Positions 43,416 through 53,124 of a DNA stretch of 64,000 nt are shown here, one piece after another (the first letter of the stretch is position 1; every line of letters begins with the position of its first letter). The DNA comes from Pseudaminobacter soli (ex Zhang et al. 2022) (GTDB lineage Bacteria > Pseudomonadota > Alphaproteobacteria > Rhizobiales > Rhizobiaceae). Both the position numbers and the translations under genes were made by a program. Location: contig NZ_JABVCF010000003.1 of assembly GCF_014595955.1 (NCBI RefSeq), positions 310,001-374,000 on the forward strand, given 5' to 3'. The notes under the pieces are model-generated. The model was given only the letters and a program-made list of their open reading frames with translations, was not told where the DNA came from and made no database searches.

Positions 43416-44429
43416 CTATCCGAGCGCGCTGCAGGCGATCCGGTAGCGCGTGACGAACGGAGCATCGGGGCTCAGCGCGATCGTGGTTGCCGTACCGCTT
43501 CCGGAAAGTGGATTCGGTCCCGCCGACGCGGCAGGCCCAAGGTCGAACGCCGCAGCGATCGGCTCGACGCCAAGCCCGCGGAAACGGCCGTTCCACGGTG
43601 GGAAGCGGCGGCCCTGCGCCGAAATCCAGAGGAGACAGGAAGGGAGATGGGGGGCGTCCCATTCCTGTGTGACGACGTAGCCGTCGTCGGGGTAGGTCAG
43701 CGCGATGCTGCCATCGAGGCCGGTCAGCAGCGCGAGATCCTCGCCTTCCGAGGGAAAGGGCAGTGCGCTCAGATCGAGCTTCGTACCCACGGCCGAGAGC
43801 AGCATCCCGGGAGCCGCGTTCCGCTGGTCCGGCTTCAGGACAGTGCGCCCGTGCTCGACGTCCATCGGAAAGGTCCAGGCACGTGCCCCCGGCTTCAGCT
43901 CGAGGAGAACGGAGCCGGGCCGCACAGGCAACCGGTAGACTGGATGGAAGCCGAAGGACGTCCTGCAGGCTTTTCGCGCACGGATCGTCAGGGAGAACTC
44001 GATCGCCGGCGCAGCATCGGAAAGAGCGATCGTCCGTTCCAGGCCCGCGATCGCATGCCCCTCGGGATAATCGATGCCGATGGTGATCGAATTGCCGCCA
44101 TGCGCGACCAGATGCCAGTGGTGGTTTGAGGAGAAGCCGTGCGGATGCTCGTCATGCACCGCGTCGACCCGCGCCGCCTCGCTCCGCCAATCCGAAGGCA
44201 GGCCGGGGCGCGACGCGTCGGCCCCGAACGGCACGCAGGGCCATTCACCGCGCAGGTGCCGCAGGATGCCGGGCCGGTCGGGTAGATCCTCCTCATCCCA
44301 AGGCGCGACGACGAATGGCTGCACCTCCCGATCGCCGAGGCGGAAAATGGCCGGCCCGAGCATGCCGCCAAGGCTCTGCACCTCGGCGCCGCCGTGCCGG
44401 CCCGTAATCTTCCAAACCTCGCCTCTCAC
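43416..44429 (-). CDS. Aldose 1-epimerase family protein
   Basis: A 337-residue beta-sandwich protein of the galactose mutarotase superfamily. A conserved HGFSSNHHWHLV block and SFGFHPVYRLP provide the histidines expected for anomer interconversion, and WDAPHLPSCLLWISAQGRRFPPWNGRFRGLGVEPIAAAFDL forms the C-terminal core. The start is GTG 44429, overlapping the GntR stop (GTGA). It probably supplies the correct anomer to the operon's dehydrogenase or epimerase. Confidence 0.82.
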   Translation of the reverse strand: MRGEVWKITGRHGGAEVQSLGGMLGPAIFRLGDREVQPFVVAPWDEEDLPDRPGILRHLRGEWPCVPFGADASRPGLPSDWRSEAARVDAVHDEHPHGFSSNHHWHLVAHGGNSITIGIDYPEGHAIAGLERTIALSDAAPAIEFSLTIRARKACRTSFGFHPVYRLPVRPGSVLLELKPGARAWTFPMDVEHGRTVLKPDQRNAAPGMLLSAVGTKLDLSALPFPSEGEDLALLTGLDGSIALTYPDDGYVVTQEWDAPHLPSCLLWISAQGRRFPPWNGRFRGLGVEPIAAAFDLGPAASAGPNPLSGSGTATTIALSPDAPFVTRYRIACSALG

Positions 44430-45211
44430 GAGGGAGCCCGCTCTGCGGAGTGATCGCCCGCATCATGCCTCGGGCCGGTGCGGCTCTCGAAATACTCGGG
44501 ATAGCGCTCCTTAACGACGTCGAGGACCTCGAAGATGCGGCGAAGATGCGAGCGCATGGCGTTCTCCGCCTCCAGCGCGTCCGCCGCCTCCAGGGCCTCG
44601 ACGATGCGCCTGTGCTGCCCCAGTACGACAGACATGCTGTCCAGCCGCGGGAAGGAAAGGAAGCGGAAGCGGTCCATGTGGAGCTTCGCGGCGCTGATGT
44701 CGGCCCAGATGCCAGGGAAGCCGGCATGCGCAGCGATGTGCTGATGGAAAAGCTCGTCGGACTTGTAGAAGCGGCGGTCGTCGGAGATCGAGGCGAACGT
44801 CTCCTGAATGGCGAGTTCGCCCTTGAGCGCCCTGATCAGTTCGTCGCGTCGCGGGCTCTCCACCGCCCGCTTGATCAGCCCGACCTCGAGGGATTCGCGC
44901 AGGAACTGCGACTTCTCCAGATCGGCTATGCGCAGCGGCGCAACCATGCTTCCACGCTGGGGATAGATGTCGATCAGTCCGAGACCCGCCAACCGTGCGA
45001 GCGCCTCGCGGACCGGCGTGCGGCTGATCCCGAGCGCCTCCGACATCGCCTTCTCGGAAACGAGTTCGTTCGGTTTCAGCCTGAAGGTGAGGATCTGGTC
45101 GAGCAGGATGTCGAATGTACGCGCCCCGACCGATGCGCCCGTAATTCCAATCTCAGTCAAGCGCCGTTCGTCCTGTCTCGTTCCCGCGGACGCACCCATA
45201 TCGATACTCAT
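44426..45211 (-). CDS. GntR-family regulator, FCD (FadR-like) subfamily
   Basis: A 261-residue protein with an N-terminal winged helix (LDQILTFRLKPNELVSEKAMSEALGISRTPVREALARLAGLGLIDIYPQRGSMVAP) and an all-helical FCD effector domain with candidate metal ligands (SDELFHQHIAAHAG; GQHRRIVEAL; MRSHLRRIFEVLDVV). The ATG at 45211 overlaps the permease stop and its TGA overlaps the next gene, so it is embedded in the operon. It is the leading candidate to bind the ACTACCATGGTAGT palindromes at 50.3 and 53.1 kb. Confidence 0.9.
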   Translation of the reverse strand: MSIDMGASAGTRQDERRLTEIGITGASVGARTFDILLDQILTFRLKPNELVSEKAMSEALGISRTPVREALARLAGLGLIDIYPQRGSMVAPLRIADLEKSQFLRESLEVGLIKRAVESPRRDELIRALKGELAIQETFASISDDRRFYKSDELFHQHIAAHAGFPGIWADISAAKLHMDRFRFLSFPRLDSMSVVLGQHRRIVEALEAADALEAENAMRSHLRRIFEVLDVVKERYPEYFESRTGPRHDAGDHSAERAPS

Positions 45212-46092
45212 AGGTTCTGCAACTTCATGCCGTTCATGAAATGCCTGCGCAGCAAGAAGAACAAGACGACTGTCGGCAGGCTGGCAAGCAGGGTCGCGGT
45301 CATCACCACGTTCGGCGTCTGCGCGGCATAGCTTCCCTGCAGCACCATCAGCCCGTTCATCAGCGAGCGCACCTCCTCGCGGCTGGTGAGCACCATCGAG
45401 AACAGCAGGTCGTTCCACACCCAGGTGAATTGGATCAGGAATAGGGCGGTCATCGGCCCCCAGCAATTGGGCAGGACGATAGAATGGAAGATGCGGAACT
45501 CGGAGCAGCCGTCGAGGCGCGCGGCTTCGTCCATCTCGCGTGGCAGGCCGGCCATGTAGTTGCGCAGCACGAGGACAGGAAAGGGGATGCAGATGGCCGT
45601 GTAGAACAGGATCATGCCGAGGCGGCTGTTGTTCAGCCCCAGCTTGTTGTAGCCGATGAACAGGGGGATCAGGTACATCTGGAGGGGAAAGATCGTCCCC
45701 GAGAAGATCAGCATGAACCAAAAATTCTTGCCGCGGAAATCGATCCTGGTCAGGCCGTAGGCGGCAAGCGCCGCGATGAAGACGGCGGCTCCCGCACCGA
45801 CGATGCCGTAGAGTGCGGAATTGAACATCCCCTCGCCCATGCGAGTCTTGGTCCATGCCTCGTAGACGTTTTCGAGAATGGGCTGCCACGATTGAGGGAG
45901 CGCGAGCGGATGGCCGAGGCCGTATTCCGCGTTGGTTTTGAACACCGAAACGAGCAGATAGTAGAACGGCACCAGCCAAGCGATCGCCAGCAGCGCGGCG
46001 AACAGCCAGATCAGGGCGCTCGAACCCTGTGCGCGCCGCTCCTTGGCGGCAATCGCGTCCAGGTCGAGTTTTGCGATATCGAGGGCAGCCAT
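45208..46092 (-). CDS. Sugar ABC transporter permease (MalG-like, CUT1)
   Basis: A 294-residue permease with six helices. It ends with the RRHFMNGMKLQNL tail typical of CUT1 MalG-type subunits and has the EAA loop MDEAARLDGCSEFRIFHSIVLP. The ATG at 46092 with GGGGGAA upstream is chosen over an upstream start at 46203 because the latter would overlap the first permease. It is coupled to the GntR gene by an ATGA overlap. Confidence 0.92.
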   Translation of the reverse strand: MAALDIAKLDLDAIAAKERRAQGSSALIWLFAALLAIAWLVPFYYLLVSVFKTNAEYGLGHPLALPQSWQPILENVYEAWTKTRMGEGMFNSALYGIVGAGAAVFIAALAAYGLTRIDFRGKNFWFMLIFSGTIFPLQMYLIPLFIGYNKLGLNNSRLGMILFYTAICIPFPVLVLRNYMAGLPREMDEAARLDGCSEFRIFHSIVLPNCWGPMTALFLIQFTWVWNDLLFSMVLTSREEVRSLMNGLMVLQGSYAAQTPNVVMTATLLASLPTVVLFFLLRRHFMNGMKLQNL

Positions 46093-46103
46093 GCTCGTTC
46101 CCC

Positions 46104-47051
46104 CTAGCGCCGATCGAGCCGCTGCTGCAGGGCGCCGAGCAGCCAACTGATGCTGAAGGCGATGACGCCAAGCACGACCGCGATCGCGGCACCGTAACCC
46201 CAATAGCCGGCGCGGAACGACTCCCAGTACTGGTTTACCGCGAGCGTCAGGGTAGAGCGGTTGGGGAAGTCGCGGCCCATCACCCAGACAAGGTCGAACG
46301 ACGTGAAGCCTGCCAGCACCGAGACGGTGGCGACGACCAGGATGGTCGGCGCCAGCAAGGGCAGCACGATGTGCCGGAACACCCCCCAGCGCGAGGCGCC
46401 GTCGACCTTGGCGGCTTCGATGGGTTCCGAGGGAAGCGCGTTCAAGCCCAGCAGGAGCAACACCATGGTCAGGCCGACCTGCTGCCAGATGTGCGTGACG
46501 ATCATCGCAGGGGTGGCGATTCCCTCTTCGTAGAGCCAGCGGCGGGTGAGCCCTTCAAGCCCGATCGCGCGGAGCCCCGAGTTGAGAATGCCCTCGTTGG
46601 CATAGACGTAGTACCAGACCACCCCGACGGCGGTGGCCGAGAACATTCTGGGCAGGAAATAGATGCTCTTGAAGGTCTCTTCGCCCTTCAGCCCCTTCAC
46701 CAAGAGCGCCAGCGCCAGGCCGAGCATCGCCGGCAGGAAGAAGGAGGCCACCACCCAGAGGATGGTGTTGCCGGTGGCGGTCGAGAAATTCGGATTCGAC
46801 AGCAGTCGCTGGTAGTTGGCGAGCCCGGCATACTGGTCGAGGCCGGAGAATTTTGCCCACTTCGTCATCGACGCGTAGACGTTGAAGGCGACCGGCAACA
46901 GCAGGAACACGCCGACGAAGATCAGCGCAGGCGACATGAAGGCGAGCGCGGTCCAGAGCCGTCTGCGCGCCCGGCGACGTTCCTCGCGCATCATCAGTTC
47001 GATCGGCGGAAGCGAGGCCAACTGCTCTGTTCGTGTCATCGAAGCGTTCAC
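46104..47051 (-). CDS. Sugar ABC transporter permease (MalF-like, CUT1)
   Basis: A 315-residue permease with a long basic N-terminus (MMREERRRARRR) and six predicted helices. The EAA loop reads PIEAAKVDGASRWGVFRHIVLP. The GTG start at 47051 has GGGGA 8 nt upstream; ATG 47039 is possible. It lies 11 nt upstream of the MalG-like gene and after the hairpin that follows the binding-protein gene. Confidence 0.9.
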   Translation of the reverse strand: MNASMTRTEQLASLPPIELMMREERRRARRRLWTALAFMSPALIFVGVFLLLPVAFNVYASMTKWAKFSGLDQYAGLANYQRLLSNPNFSTATGNTILWVVASFFLPAMLGLALALLVKGLKGEETFKSIYFLPRMFSATAVGVVWYYVYANEGILNSGLRAIGLEGLTRRWLYEEGIATPAMIVTHIWQQVGLTMVLLLLGLNALPSEPIEAAKVDGASRWGVFRHIVLPLLAPTILVVATVSVLAGFTSFDLVWVMGRDFPNRSTLTLAVNQYWESFRAGYWGYGAAIAVVLGVIAFSISWLLGALQQRLDRR

Positions 47052-47069
47052 GTGCTGTTTCCCCGGAGG

Positions 47070-47098
47070 GACGGCGGCGAAGGACCTTCGCCGCCGTC
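47070..47098. promoter_or_regulatory. Perfect inverted repeat between binding-protein and permease genes
   Basis: The arms GACGGCGGCGAAGG (47070-47083) and CCTTCGCCGCCGTC (47085-47098) pair completely around one central base. On the transcript it begins 8 nt after the binding-protein stop and ends 18 nt before the permease start. Confidence 0.7.
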
Positions 47099-47106
47099 AG
47101 GCCTTA

Positions 47107-48348
47107 TCACTGGCGGGAGGCCCAGTACTGCGAGGCGATGGCTTCCATGTTCTTCATGGCCGTCTCGGCCTGCTCCTTGGTCGGGTTGGTCATGAAGCGG
47201 TTCATCTCCTCGACGGCCGGCAGGACGATCTCGGAGGGCGACGCCTCCCAGTAGCGGGTCATGGAGCGGTAGTTGCCATCGGCGGCCGTCTTCGCGATCT
47301 CGCCGATTATGGTGTTCGGCACCTTGGCGTTCTTGTTGCCTGCATAGAGGCCGGGGGTGGTCGCCCAGGCATCCATCGCGGCGGCGCTCAGGTACCAGTC
47401 GGCGAACTTCATCACGTCCGGGTTCTCGGCGCCCTTGATGCTGATCACCAGCGGCGACGCCTCGACGATCACGACGTTCGGCACCGACGCGTCGACGTTG
47501 GGCATGATGAAGCCGCCAAAATCGGTCTCGGCCTTGAGGCCGCCGGCTTCGACGAGGCCGATGTTCCAATCGCCGGCCAGGTACATGGCGGCCTTGCCGC
47601 GGGCGAAGTCGAGTTGCTCTTCCTGGCTCGCCGGGTCGGTGAAATAGCCCTTGGCGTAGAGGTCGCCCCAGATCTCGAAGACCTTCTTCACCGGCTCGTC
47701 GGTGTACTTCAGCTTGCCTTCGTTCAGCGCGACATAGGCGTCCGGATTGGTGCGGATCAGCAGTTCCTCGAACCAGACGAAGCCGCGCCAGCCTTCCTGC
47801 AGGGAAGCGTTGAAGGGCGTGATGCCGGCGGCCTTCAGCTTCTCACAGGTGGCCATCAGTTCGTCCCAGGTCGTAGGCGGCGCCGAGATGCCGGCCTTCT
47901 CGAACAGCGACTTGTTGTAGAGCACGATCCAGCGGTTGATGCCTGTCGGCATGCCGTAGATGTGGCCGTTGACCTTGAACGGTTCGGCCGACGAGGCGTC
48001 ATATTCGCCTGCCGCAATCTTCTTTTCCCAAAGCTCATCCAGCGGTGCGATCTGGCCGCTCTCGACGATCTCGGCGAGCTTCGTGCCGTTCCACCAGGTG
48101 AAGGCCTGCGGCGCGTCGCCCGAAAGCAGGCTCTGCTGGATGAAGGCCTGGAACTGGTCGGTCGCATAGGCGCTGAACTTCAGGTCGATGTCGGCCTTCT
48201 TGGCCGCCTCAGTGAGGCCGTCCCAGCCGGCCTGGTAGAACGGCTTGTCGTGGAAAACGGTGACTTCGTCGGCCTGAGCAGCGGGGGCAAGCCCCAATGC
48301 GGTTGCAGTTAGTGCAATGGCCGCCAGGCCCCTGGTAAACATGTTCAT
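47107..48348 (-). CDS. Sugar ABC transporter substrate-binding protein (extracellular family 1)
   Basis: A 413-residue periplasmic protein with signal peptide MNMFTRGLAAIALTATALGLAPAAQA. Mature blocks include PQAFTWWNGTKLAEIVESGQIAPLDELW, NGHIYGMPTGINRWIVLYNKSLFEKAG and GKAAMYLAGDWNIGLV, as in glucose/mannose-type CUT1 binding proteins. It lies 25 nt downstream of the ATPase gene and before the two permeases, giving a complete transporter. The ligand is not deducible; hexose or its oxidised derivative is likely from operon content. Confidence 0.92.
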   Translation of the reverse strand: MNMFTRGLAAIALTATALGLAPAAQADEVTVFHDKPFYQAGWDGLTEAAKKADIDLKFSAYATDQFQAFIQQSLLSGDAPQAFTWWNGTKLAEIVESGQIAPLDELWEKKIAAGEYDASSAEPFKVNGHIYGMPTGINRWIVLYNKSLFEKAGISAPPTTWDELMATCEKLKAAGITPFNASLQEGWRGFVWFEELLIRTNPDAYVALNEGKLKYTDEPVKKVFEIWGDLYAKGYFTDPASQEEQLDFARGKAAMYLAGDWNIGLVEAGGLKAETDFGGFIMPNVDASVPNVVIVEASPLVISIKGAENPDVMKFADWYLSAAAMDAWATTPGLYAGNKNAKVPNTIIGEIAKTAADGNYRSMTRYWEASPSEIVLPAVEEMNRFMTNPTKEQAETAMKNMEAIASQYWASRQ

Positions 48349-48373
48349 GCCCTCTCCTCCTGTGTCGGTCGCT

Positions 48374-49480
48374 TCATTCAGCGCGCAACGAAGAGCCCGT
48401 CGCCGCGTCGAATAGGTGAATGCGATGCCGGTCGAGCTCGAAGCGCAGCACCTCTCCCTCGCGCACCGGCTTCGGCCGCTGCATGCGGCTGGTCACTTCC
48501 CCGCCGGCGAACGCGGCAAAGACGAGCGTCTCGTTGCCTAGCGACTCGGTAAGCGTGACGGGCGCGCTGAATTCGTACGGCGCGTCGGGACGCAGGCCGT
48601 GCCCTTCCGGGACGATCTCCTCCGGACGTGCGCCGAACGTCACAGGGCGACCCAGTTCGAGACCGGCGAACCGCCCGGCGTCGATGCGCACCCGGATGTC
48701 GCCGCTCAGTTCGACTGCGAGCGCGCCATTACCGTCGCTGACAATCTTGCCTGGCAGCAGGTTCATGGCGGGCGCACCGATGAAGCGGGCGACGAACTCG
48801 TTTGCCGGGCGCTCGAAGACGTCGAGCGGCGCACCCTCCTGCTCGATGAAGCCGTCGCGCATGATCACGATCTTGTCGGCCATCGTCATGGCCTCAGTCT
48901 GGTCGTGGGTGACGTAGATCGCTGTGGTCCCTAGCTGATGGTGCAGCCGCTTGATCTCCACGCGCATGGCGCTGCGCAGTTGGGCGTCGAGGTTGGACAG
49001 CGGCTCGTCGAAAAGGAATACCTCCGGCTCGCGCACGATCGCGCGGCCCATGGCGACGCGCTGCCGCTGGCCGCCCGAAAGCTGCGATGTACGGCGGTCG
49101 AGATAGTCGGTAAGCCGCAGGATGTCGGCCGCGCGCCGCACCCGCTTCTCGATCTCCGCGCGCGGCACTTTCGCGACCTTCAGCGCGAACGACATGTTCT
49201 CGAAGACCGTCATGTGCGGGTAGAGCGCGTAGGATTGGAACACCATCGCGATCCCGCGGTCGCGCGCCGGCAGATCGTTCACCGTCCGGCCGCTGATCCT
49301 GATCTCGCCGTGGGAGACGGATTCAAGGCCCGCAACCATGCGCAAGGTCGTGGACTTGCCGCAACCCGATGGGCCTACGAGCACGACAAAACTGCCCTTC
49401 TCGATCTCGAGGTCGATCCCCTTGACCACGATCTGGCGGCCATAGACCTTGACCAGTTGCCGAAGGCTGACGTGGGACAC
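48374..49480 (-). CDS. Sugar ABC transporter ATP-binding protein (UgpC/MsmX-like)
   Basis: A 368-residue ATPase with Walker [10 protein letters not shown], signature [36 protein letters not shown], switch [18 protein letters not shown], and a C-terminal MalK-type regulatory domain ([24 protein letters not shown]). The start is GTG 49480 with AAGGAG 9 nt upstream inside the preceding SDR gene end. It is co-transcribed with SDR and binding protein. Confidence 0.93.
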   Translation of the reverse strand: MSHVSLRQLVKVYGRQIVVKGIDLEIEKGSFVVLVGPSGCGKSTTLRMVAGLESVSHGEIRISGRTVNDLPARDRGIAMVFQSYALYPHMTVFENMSFALKVAKVPRAEIEKRVRRAADILRLTDYLDRRTSQLSGGQRQRVAMGRAIVREPEVFLFDEPLSNLDAQLRSAMRVEIKRLHHQLGTTAIYVTHDQTEAMTMADKIVIMRDGFIEQEGAPLDVFERPANEFVARFIGAPAMNLLPGKIVSDGNGALAVELSGDIRVRIDAGRFAGLELGRPVTFGARPEEIVPEGHGLRPDAPYEFSAPVTLTESLGNETLVFAAFAGGEVTSRMQRPKPVREGEVLRFELDRHRIHLFDAATGSSLRAE

Positions 49481-49486
49481 AGGCCC

Positions 49487-50272
49487 CTACTCCTTCCGCG
49501 GCGAGCCGCTGAGGCGGGAAAGCAGGCCGCCGTCGACGCGGACCACTTCGCCCGTCACGAAGGAGGCTTCGTCCGACAGCAGGAAGGCGACGACTGCCGC
49601 CACTTCCTCGGGGCGCGCGGTGCGGCCGAGCGGATGCATGCCGTTGAGCGTACGCCAGACCTCGTCGGGGTCTTCGTTGAGCTTTACGGCATCCTGGAGC
49701 ATCGGGGTGTTGACCGCCCCGGGTGCCACCGCGTTCACCCGAACGCCATGGATCGCGTAATCCACGGCCATCGATTTCACCAGGCCGATCAGGCCGTGCT
49801 TGGCGGTCGAGTAGGCCAGCACACCCTCCTGGCTGGCGAGACCCTGGACGGAGGCCATGTGGACGATTGCGCCGTGGCTTTCGCGCAAGAGCGGCATGGC
49901 GGCGCGGGAGAGGAAATAGGCCGCCTTGAGGTTGACGTTCATCACCTCGTCCCACTGCTCCTCCTCGGTCGTCTCGACCGTCCCGTAGCGCTGGATGCCG
50001 GCATTGTGGGACAACATGTCGAGCCCACCGTATTCCTGGCGCGCGAGATCGGCAGCGCGCGCGGCAACCTGCGGGTCGGCCGTGGAGCCGTGAACGGTCG
50101 CGACCGCGGCACCTGTCGATCGAAGGTTCTCGGCAACCACCTCCATCTCGTCGCGGGCGAGATCGACCAGCACCAGCTTCACGTCCTGGGAGGCAAGCTT
50201 CTCGGCCACCGCGCGCCCTATGCCCATCGCGGCCCCGGTGACGATGGCGCGTTTCGCAGTCTCAGTTGCCAT
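49487..50272 (-). CDS. SDR-family sugar dehydrogenase
   Basis: A 261-residue short-chain dehydrogenase with TGAAMGIG near residues 12-19, SHNAG, the catalytic serine in HMASVQG, YSTAK, and GEVVRVDGG at the C-terminus. It resembles aldose dehydrogenases of the rhamnose/fucose type, which make aldonolactones. In this operon it is the obvious first oxidative enzyme, feeding the lactonase at 53.1 kb. The ATG at 50272 has GGGAGGAG upstream. A palindromic operator lies 31 nt upstream of the start. Confidence 0.88.
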   Translation of the reverse strand: MATETAKRAIVTGAAMGIGRAVAEKLASQDVKLVLVDLARDEMEVVAENLRSTGAAVATVHGSTADPQVAARAADLARQEYGGLDMLSHNAGIQRYGTVETTEEEQWDEVMNVNLKAAYFLSRAAMPLLRESHGAIVHMASVQGLASQEGVLAYSTAKHGLIGLVKSMAVDYAIHGVRVNAVAPGAVNTPMLQDAVKLNEDPDEVWRTLNGMHPLGRTARPEEVAAVVAFLLSDEASFVTGEVVRVDGGLLSRLSGSPRKE

Positions 50273-50303
50273 GCTGCTCTCCTCCCGAAACTTTCTATAG
50301 GCT

Positions 50304-50317
50304 ACTACCATGGTAGT
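50304..50317. promoter_or_regulatory. Palindromic operator ACTACCATGGTAGT (copy 1)
   Basis: A perfect 14-nt palindrome located 31 bp upstream of the SDR start and touching the TGA of the aldolase frame. The same palindrome recurs at 53125-53140. Position and identity of the two copies support a regulator-binding site serving an internal promoter for SDR and the transporter genes. Confidence 0.75.
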
Positions 50318-50968
50318 CAAACATGCGTCACGAATGCGGCGAGAGGCAGCCCGTGACCGTTGCAGCGACCTACGCATACGGACCGAAATTTCCGCCGGCT
50401 CCGCCCCGCCGCCAGCATCCAGGTGCCGCCGACCGACGCTATATTGGACAGCCGCGCGTATCCGGGCAGGAGTTCGAAGGTGATCTTTCCGCTTGGCATG
50501 AAGGCCACGTCCGGGAAGACACGTGCGAAATCTTCCAGTACGTCCGAGCCGCCTGCCGCCTCCGCCGGATAGAATTTTAGCAGGCGGACGCCCGGGCGCC
50601 GCGCCACCATGACCTCGCTTGCAGTCTGGACACCGGGCACCATTCGGCACGCCACGGCGCGCCGCATGCGCCACAAGATCGGCGTCCAGGCCGGGTGAGA
50701 TGGTGAAAGCCGCACCGGCGGCGACCGCGTCGTCAAATTGCGCGGTCGACAGAACCGTCCCGGCGCCGAACAGGATCTCGGGAAACCGCTCTATTCCGGC
50801 GCGCAGGGCCTCCAGCGCGACCGGGGTCCGCAAGACGATCTCGATCCCTCGCGCGCCGCCCGCGGCGAGCGCCTCGATCTGTTGCAGTGTCTGGCCGACC
50901 GAATTCGGGACCAGAATCGGCATGACCGCGATCTGGCGGATCCGGGCGGCGAGTTCGTCGTGGTTCAT
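50317..50968 (-). pseudogene. eda: 2-keto-3-deoxy-6-phosphogluconate (KDPG) aldolase, frameshifted
   Basis: The 5' part from ATG 50968 reads a normal aldolase ([73 protein letters not shown]) and then loses frame at 50643-50644. The next frame continues immediately with [28 protein letters not shown], holding the Schiff-base lysine, then FMPSGKI and [14 protein letters not shown]. Deleting one T of the TT pair at 50643-50644 restores the gene. The C-terminus after WMLAAG is atypical. Its ATG overlaps the kinase stop. It is either a recent lesion or a sequence error. Confidence 0.85.
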
Positions 50969-51873
50969 CGATCCCCACCCCGCATGAACGCCAGCGTCTC
51001 CTCCCGCGTCGGGGCGCCGAGCCTGCCCCCGAAGCGCCGGCACTTCAGCGCCGCGGCTGCACTCGCAAAGGCCAGAGCCTCTTCTTCGTCACGATCCTCG
51101 GCCAGGGCCAGAGCAAACGTGCCACAGACGTCGCCAGCGGCGAGCGTGTCCACCGCTTCCACTTGCGGCGACGGGACGTAACCAAGCTTGCCACTTCGTA
51201 CGAACCAGCTTCCCCGCGCTCCGTCGGTCACCGCAACGAAGACGCCCGTTTTCTTGTGCAGCGAGGCGGCTGCTTCCTCAGCGGATGCGGTATCGCCGGC
51301 AAGAATGCATGCAGCCGGCAGCGATGCCACGACATGGGTCGCGAGCGGCAATAGCCGTTCCAGGACCGACTTCGGCGCCACATCCGCGTCGAAGACGGCC
51401 GCTATGCCGACGTCCCGTGCAGCTTCCAGCGCAAGAGCGGCAGCCCCGGGCCAGCGCGCGTCGACCATCACCGCGCCGTAGCCCGCAAGATCGAAGGGGA
51501 AGGATGCGGGATCAGACTGCGTCAACGGGTCGTAGTAGGGCACCACGATGCGCTCGCCCTCGGCATCGACCAGAATGGTCGAGATCGCCGACTTGCCGCC
51601 CTCTACGCCACGAACATGCGAGCAGTCGACGCGCTCCTTGCGCATCTGCTCGATCATCTCGCGCCCGACGGCGTCGTTGCCAACGCTGGACCACAGCGAC
51701 ACGCTGCCTCCTTGGCGGGTCGCCGCGGTGGCCGCACTTGCGGCCATCCCCGCTGCGATCTGCATCATTTCGGACGGGAGATACTTCCCTCCCCGGCACG
51801 GCAAAGCTTCGAGCCTGAAGATCGTGTCATAGGTCAGGGCGCCGACGCAGAGCAGGCGGGCCGGATCATTCAC
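50965..51873 (-). CDS. PfkB-family carbohydrate kinase, probable 2-keto-3-deoxygluconate kinase
   Basis: A 302-residue ribokinase-fold protein with [29 protein letters not shown] at the N-terminus and the anion-hole/catalytic motif [16 protein letters not shown] (catalytic Asp in AAGD) near residue 245. The start is GTG 51873, overlapping the uxuA stop (GTGA), and its stop overlaps the aldolase start (ATGA). Between a mannonate dehydratase and a KDPG aldolase the substrate should be KDG, although sequence alone does not prove it. Confidence 0.85.
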   Translation of the reverse strand: MNDPARLLCVGALTYDTIFRLEALPCRGGKYLPSEMMQIAAGMAASAATAATRQGGSVSLWSSVGNDAVGREMIEQMRKERVDCSHVRGVEGGKSAISTILVDAEGERIVVPYYDPLTQSDPASFPFDLAGYGAVMVDARWPGAAALALEAARDVGIAAVFDADVAPKSVLERLLPLATHVVASLPAACILAGDTASAEEAAASLHKKTGVFVAVTDGARGSWFVRSGKLGYVPSPQVEAVDTLAAGDVCGTFALALAEDRDEEEALAFASAAAALKCRRFGGRLGAPTREETLAFMRGGDR

Positions 51874-53066
51874 AGGCGATATCCCCGCTGGCTGGCGATC
51901 GCCGTCATCACGCCCCGCAGTTCCGCCAGTCCACGCAGGCGCCCCACGACCGGATAGCCCGGATGCGTCTTGCGGGTGAGGTCGTCGATCAGATCGTGAC
52001 CATGGTCGGGCCGGAACGGAATTTGCGCCCAGGGCTCGCCAGCATCGGCACGCCGCTGCTGCTCTTCAAGAAGTGCGGCGACCACTGCGACCATGTCGAC
52101 ATCGCCACCAAGATGATCCGACTCCATGAAGGAGCCATCGGCGTCCTTCTTCACATTGCGCAGATGCGCGAATTGGATCTTGTTGGCGAAGCGGCGCGCG
52201 ATTCCCGGCACGTCGTTCGCCGGATTGGCCCCGAGCGAGCCAGAGCACAGGGTCAGTCCGCTGCAGTCCGACGGCACGGCATCCAGGATGAAGGCGATAT
52301 CGTCAGCGTTCTTGACGATCCGGCACAGGCCCGCAAGGTCGCGCGGCGGGTCGTCGGGATGGATGCACATGGTCACGCCGGCCTCCTCGGCCGCGGGCAG
52401 CACATTCTGCAGGAACTGGACGAGATTGGCGCGCAGCGTTTCGTGCGTCACGCTCGACTGCTCGGCGATAACCTCGCGCAGTTCGGTGATCTCGTAGCGC
52501 TTGAAGGCTCCGGGTAGCCCAGCCATGATGTTGGCGAGCAGCCGGTCCTTGGCCTCTTTAGGCGTCGTCTCGAACCACTCGCTGGCCCGCTGCAGGACCG
52601 TCGGAGCGTATTCCCGCTCAGCCCCCTTCCGCTGGAGCATGTAGCAGTCGAACGCGGCCAACTCATGCATGTTGAGGCGCAGCGCACGTCCACCGCCGGG
52701 GAGTGGCACCGCAAGGTCCGTGCGCGTCCAGTCGAGGATCAGCATGAAGTTGTAGCAGACCGTGCGGATGCCGCAGGCGCCGAGATTGCGAAGCGTCTGC
52801 GCAAAGTTGCCGTAAAGCCGCTCGAGGTCGCCGCGGCCGAGCTTAATGTCCTCGTGGACAGGAACGCTTTCCACGACGCTCCACCGCAGACTCATGGATT
52901 GATCGGCCTCGATCAGCGCCTTTCGCTCGCGGATCGCCTCGATCGGCCAGACCTCGCCATAGGGGATGTCATGCAGCGCGGTGACGATCCCCGCCGCGCC
53001 GGCCTGCCTGGCATGCGCCAGCGTCGCTGCATCGTTCGGTCCGAACCACCGCCAAGTCTGTTCCAT
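51870..53066 (-). CDS. uxuA: Mannonate dehydratase
   Basis: A 398-residue enzyme dehydrating D-mannonate to 2-keto-3-deoxygluconate. UxuA hallmarks are the N-terminal MEQTWRWFGPNDAATLAHARQAGA, GIRTVCYNFM, VTMCIHPDDPP, CSGSLGANPAND, FAHLRNVK and FRPDHGHD, which include the metal-binding Cys and His residues. It is the first gene of the long minus-strand operon and is divergent from the lactonase, with the second operator palindrome 59-74 nt upstream of its start. Confidence 0.96.
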   Translation of the reverse strand: MEQTWRWFGPNDAATLAHARQAGAAGIVTALHDIPYGEVWPIEAIRERKALIEADQSMSLRWSVVESVPVHEDIKLGRGDLERLYGNFAQTLRNLGACGIRTVCYNFMLILDWTRTDLAVPLPGGGRALRLNMHELAAFDCYMLQRKGAEREYAPTVLQRASEWFETTPKEAKDRLLANIMAGLPGAFKRYEITELREVIAEQSSVTHETLRANLVQFLQNVLPAAEEAGVTMCIHPDDPPRDLAGLCRIVKNADDIAFILDAVPSDCSGLTLCSGSLGANPANDVPGIARRFANKIQFAHLRNVKKDADGSFMESDHLGGDVDMVAVVAALLEEQQRRADAGEPWAQIPFRPDHGHDLIDDLTRKTHPGYPVVGRLRGLAELRGVMTAIASQRGYRL

Positions 53067-53124
53067 GCACCCCTCCGCGAGCGGTCCAACATGTTGACCG
53101 CCGGTCAGTTGCAGCTATATTGGC

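Noticed and set aside
44426-46192. Single frame appearing to fuse sugar permease sequence to the GntR regulator
   Set aside because: The upstream part is an out-of-frame reading of the permease; the regulator has its own ATG at 45211 overlapping the permease stop.
49487-51043. Apparent KDPG aldolase-SDR fusion protein
   Set aside because: The frame continues only because the aldolase is frameshifted; the SDR has its own Shine-Dalgarno and ATG at 50272.
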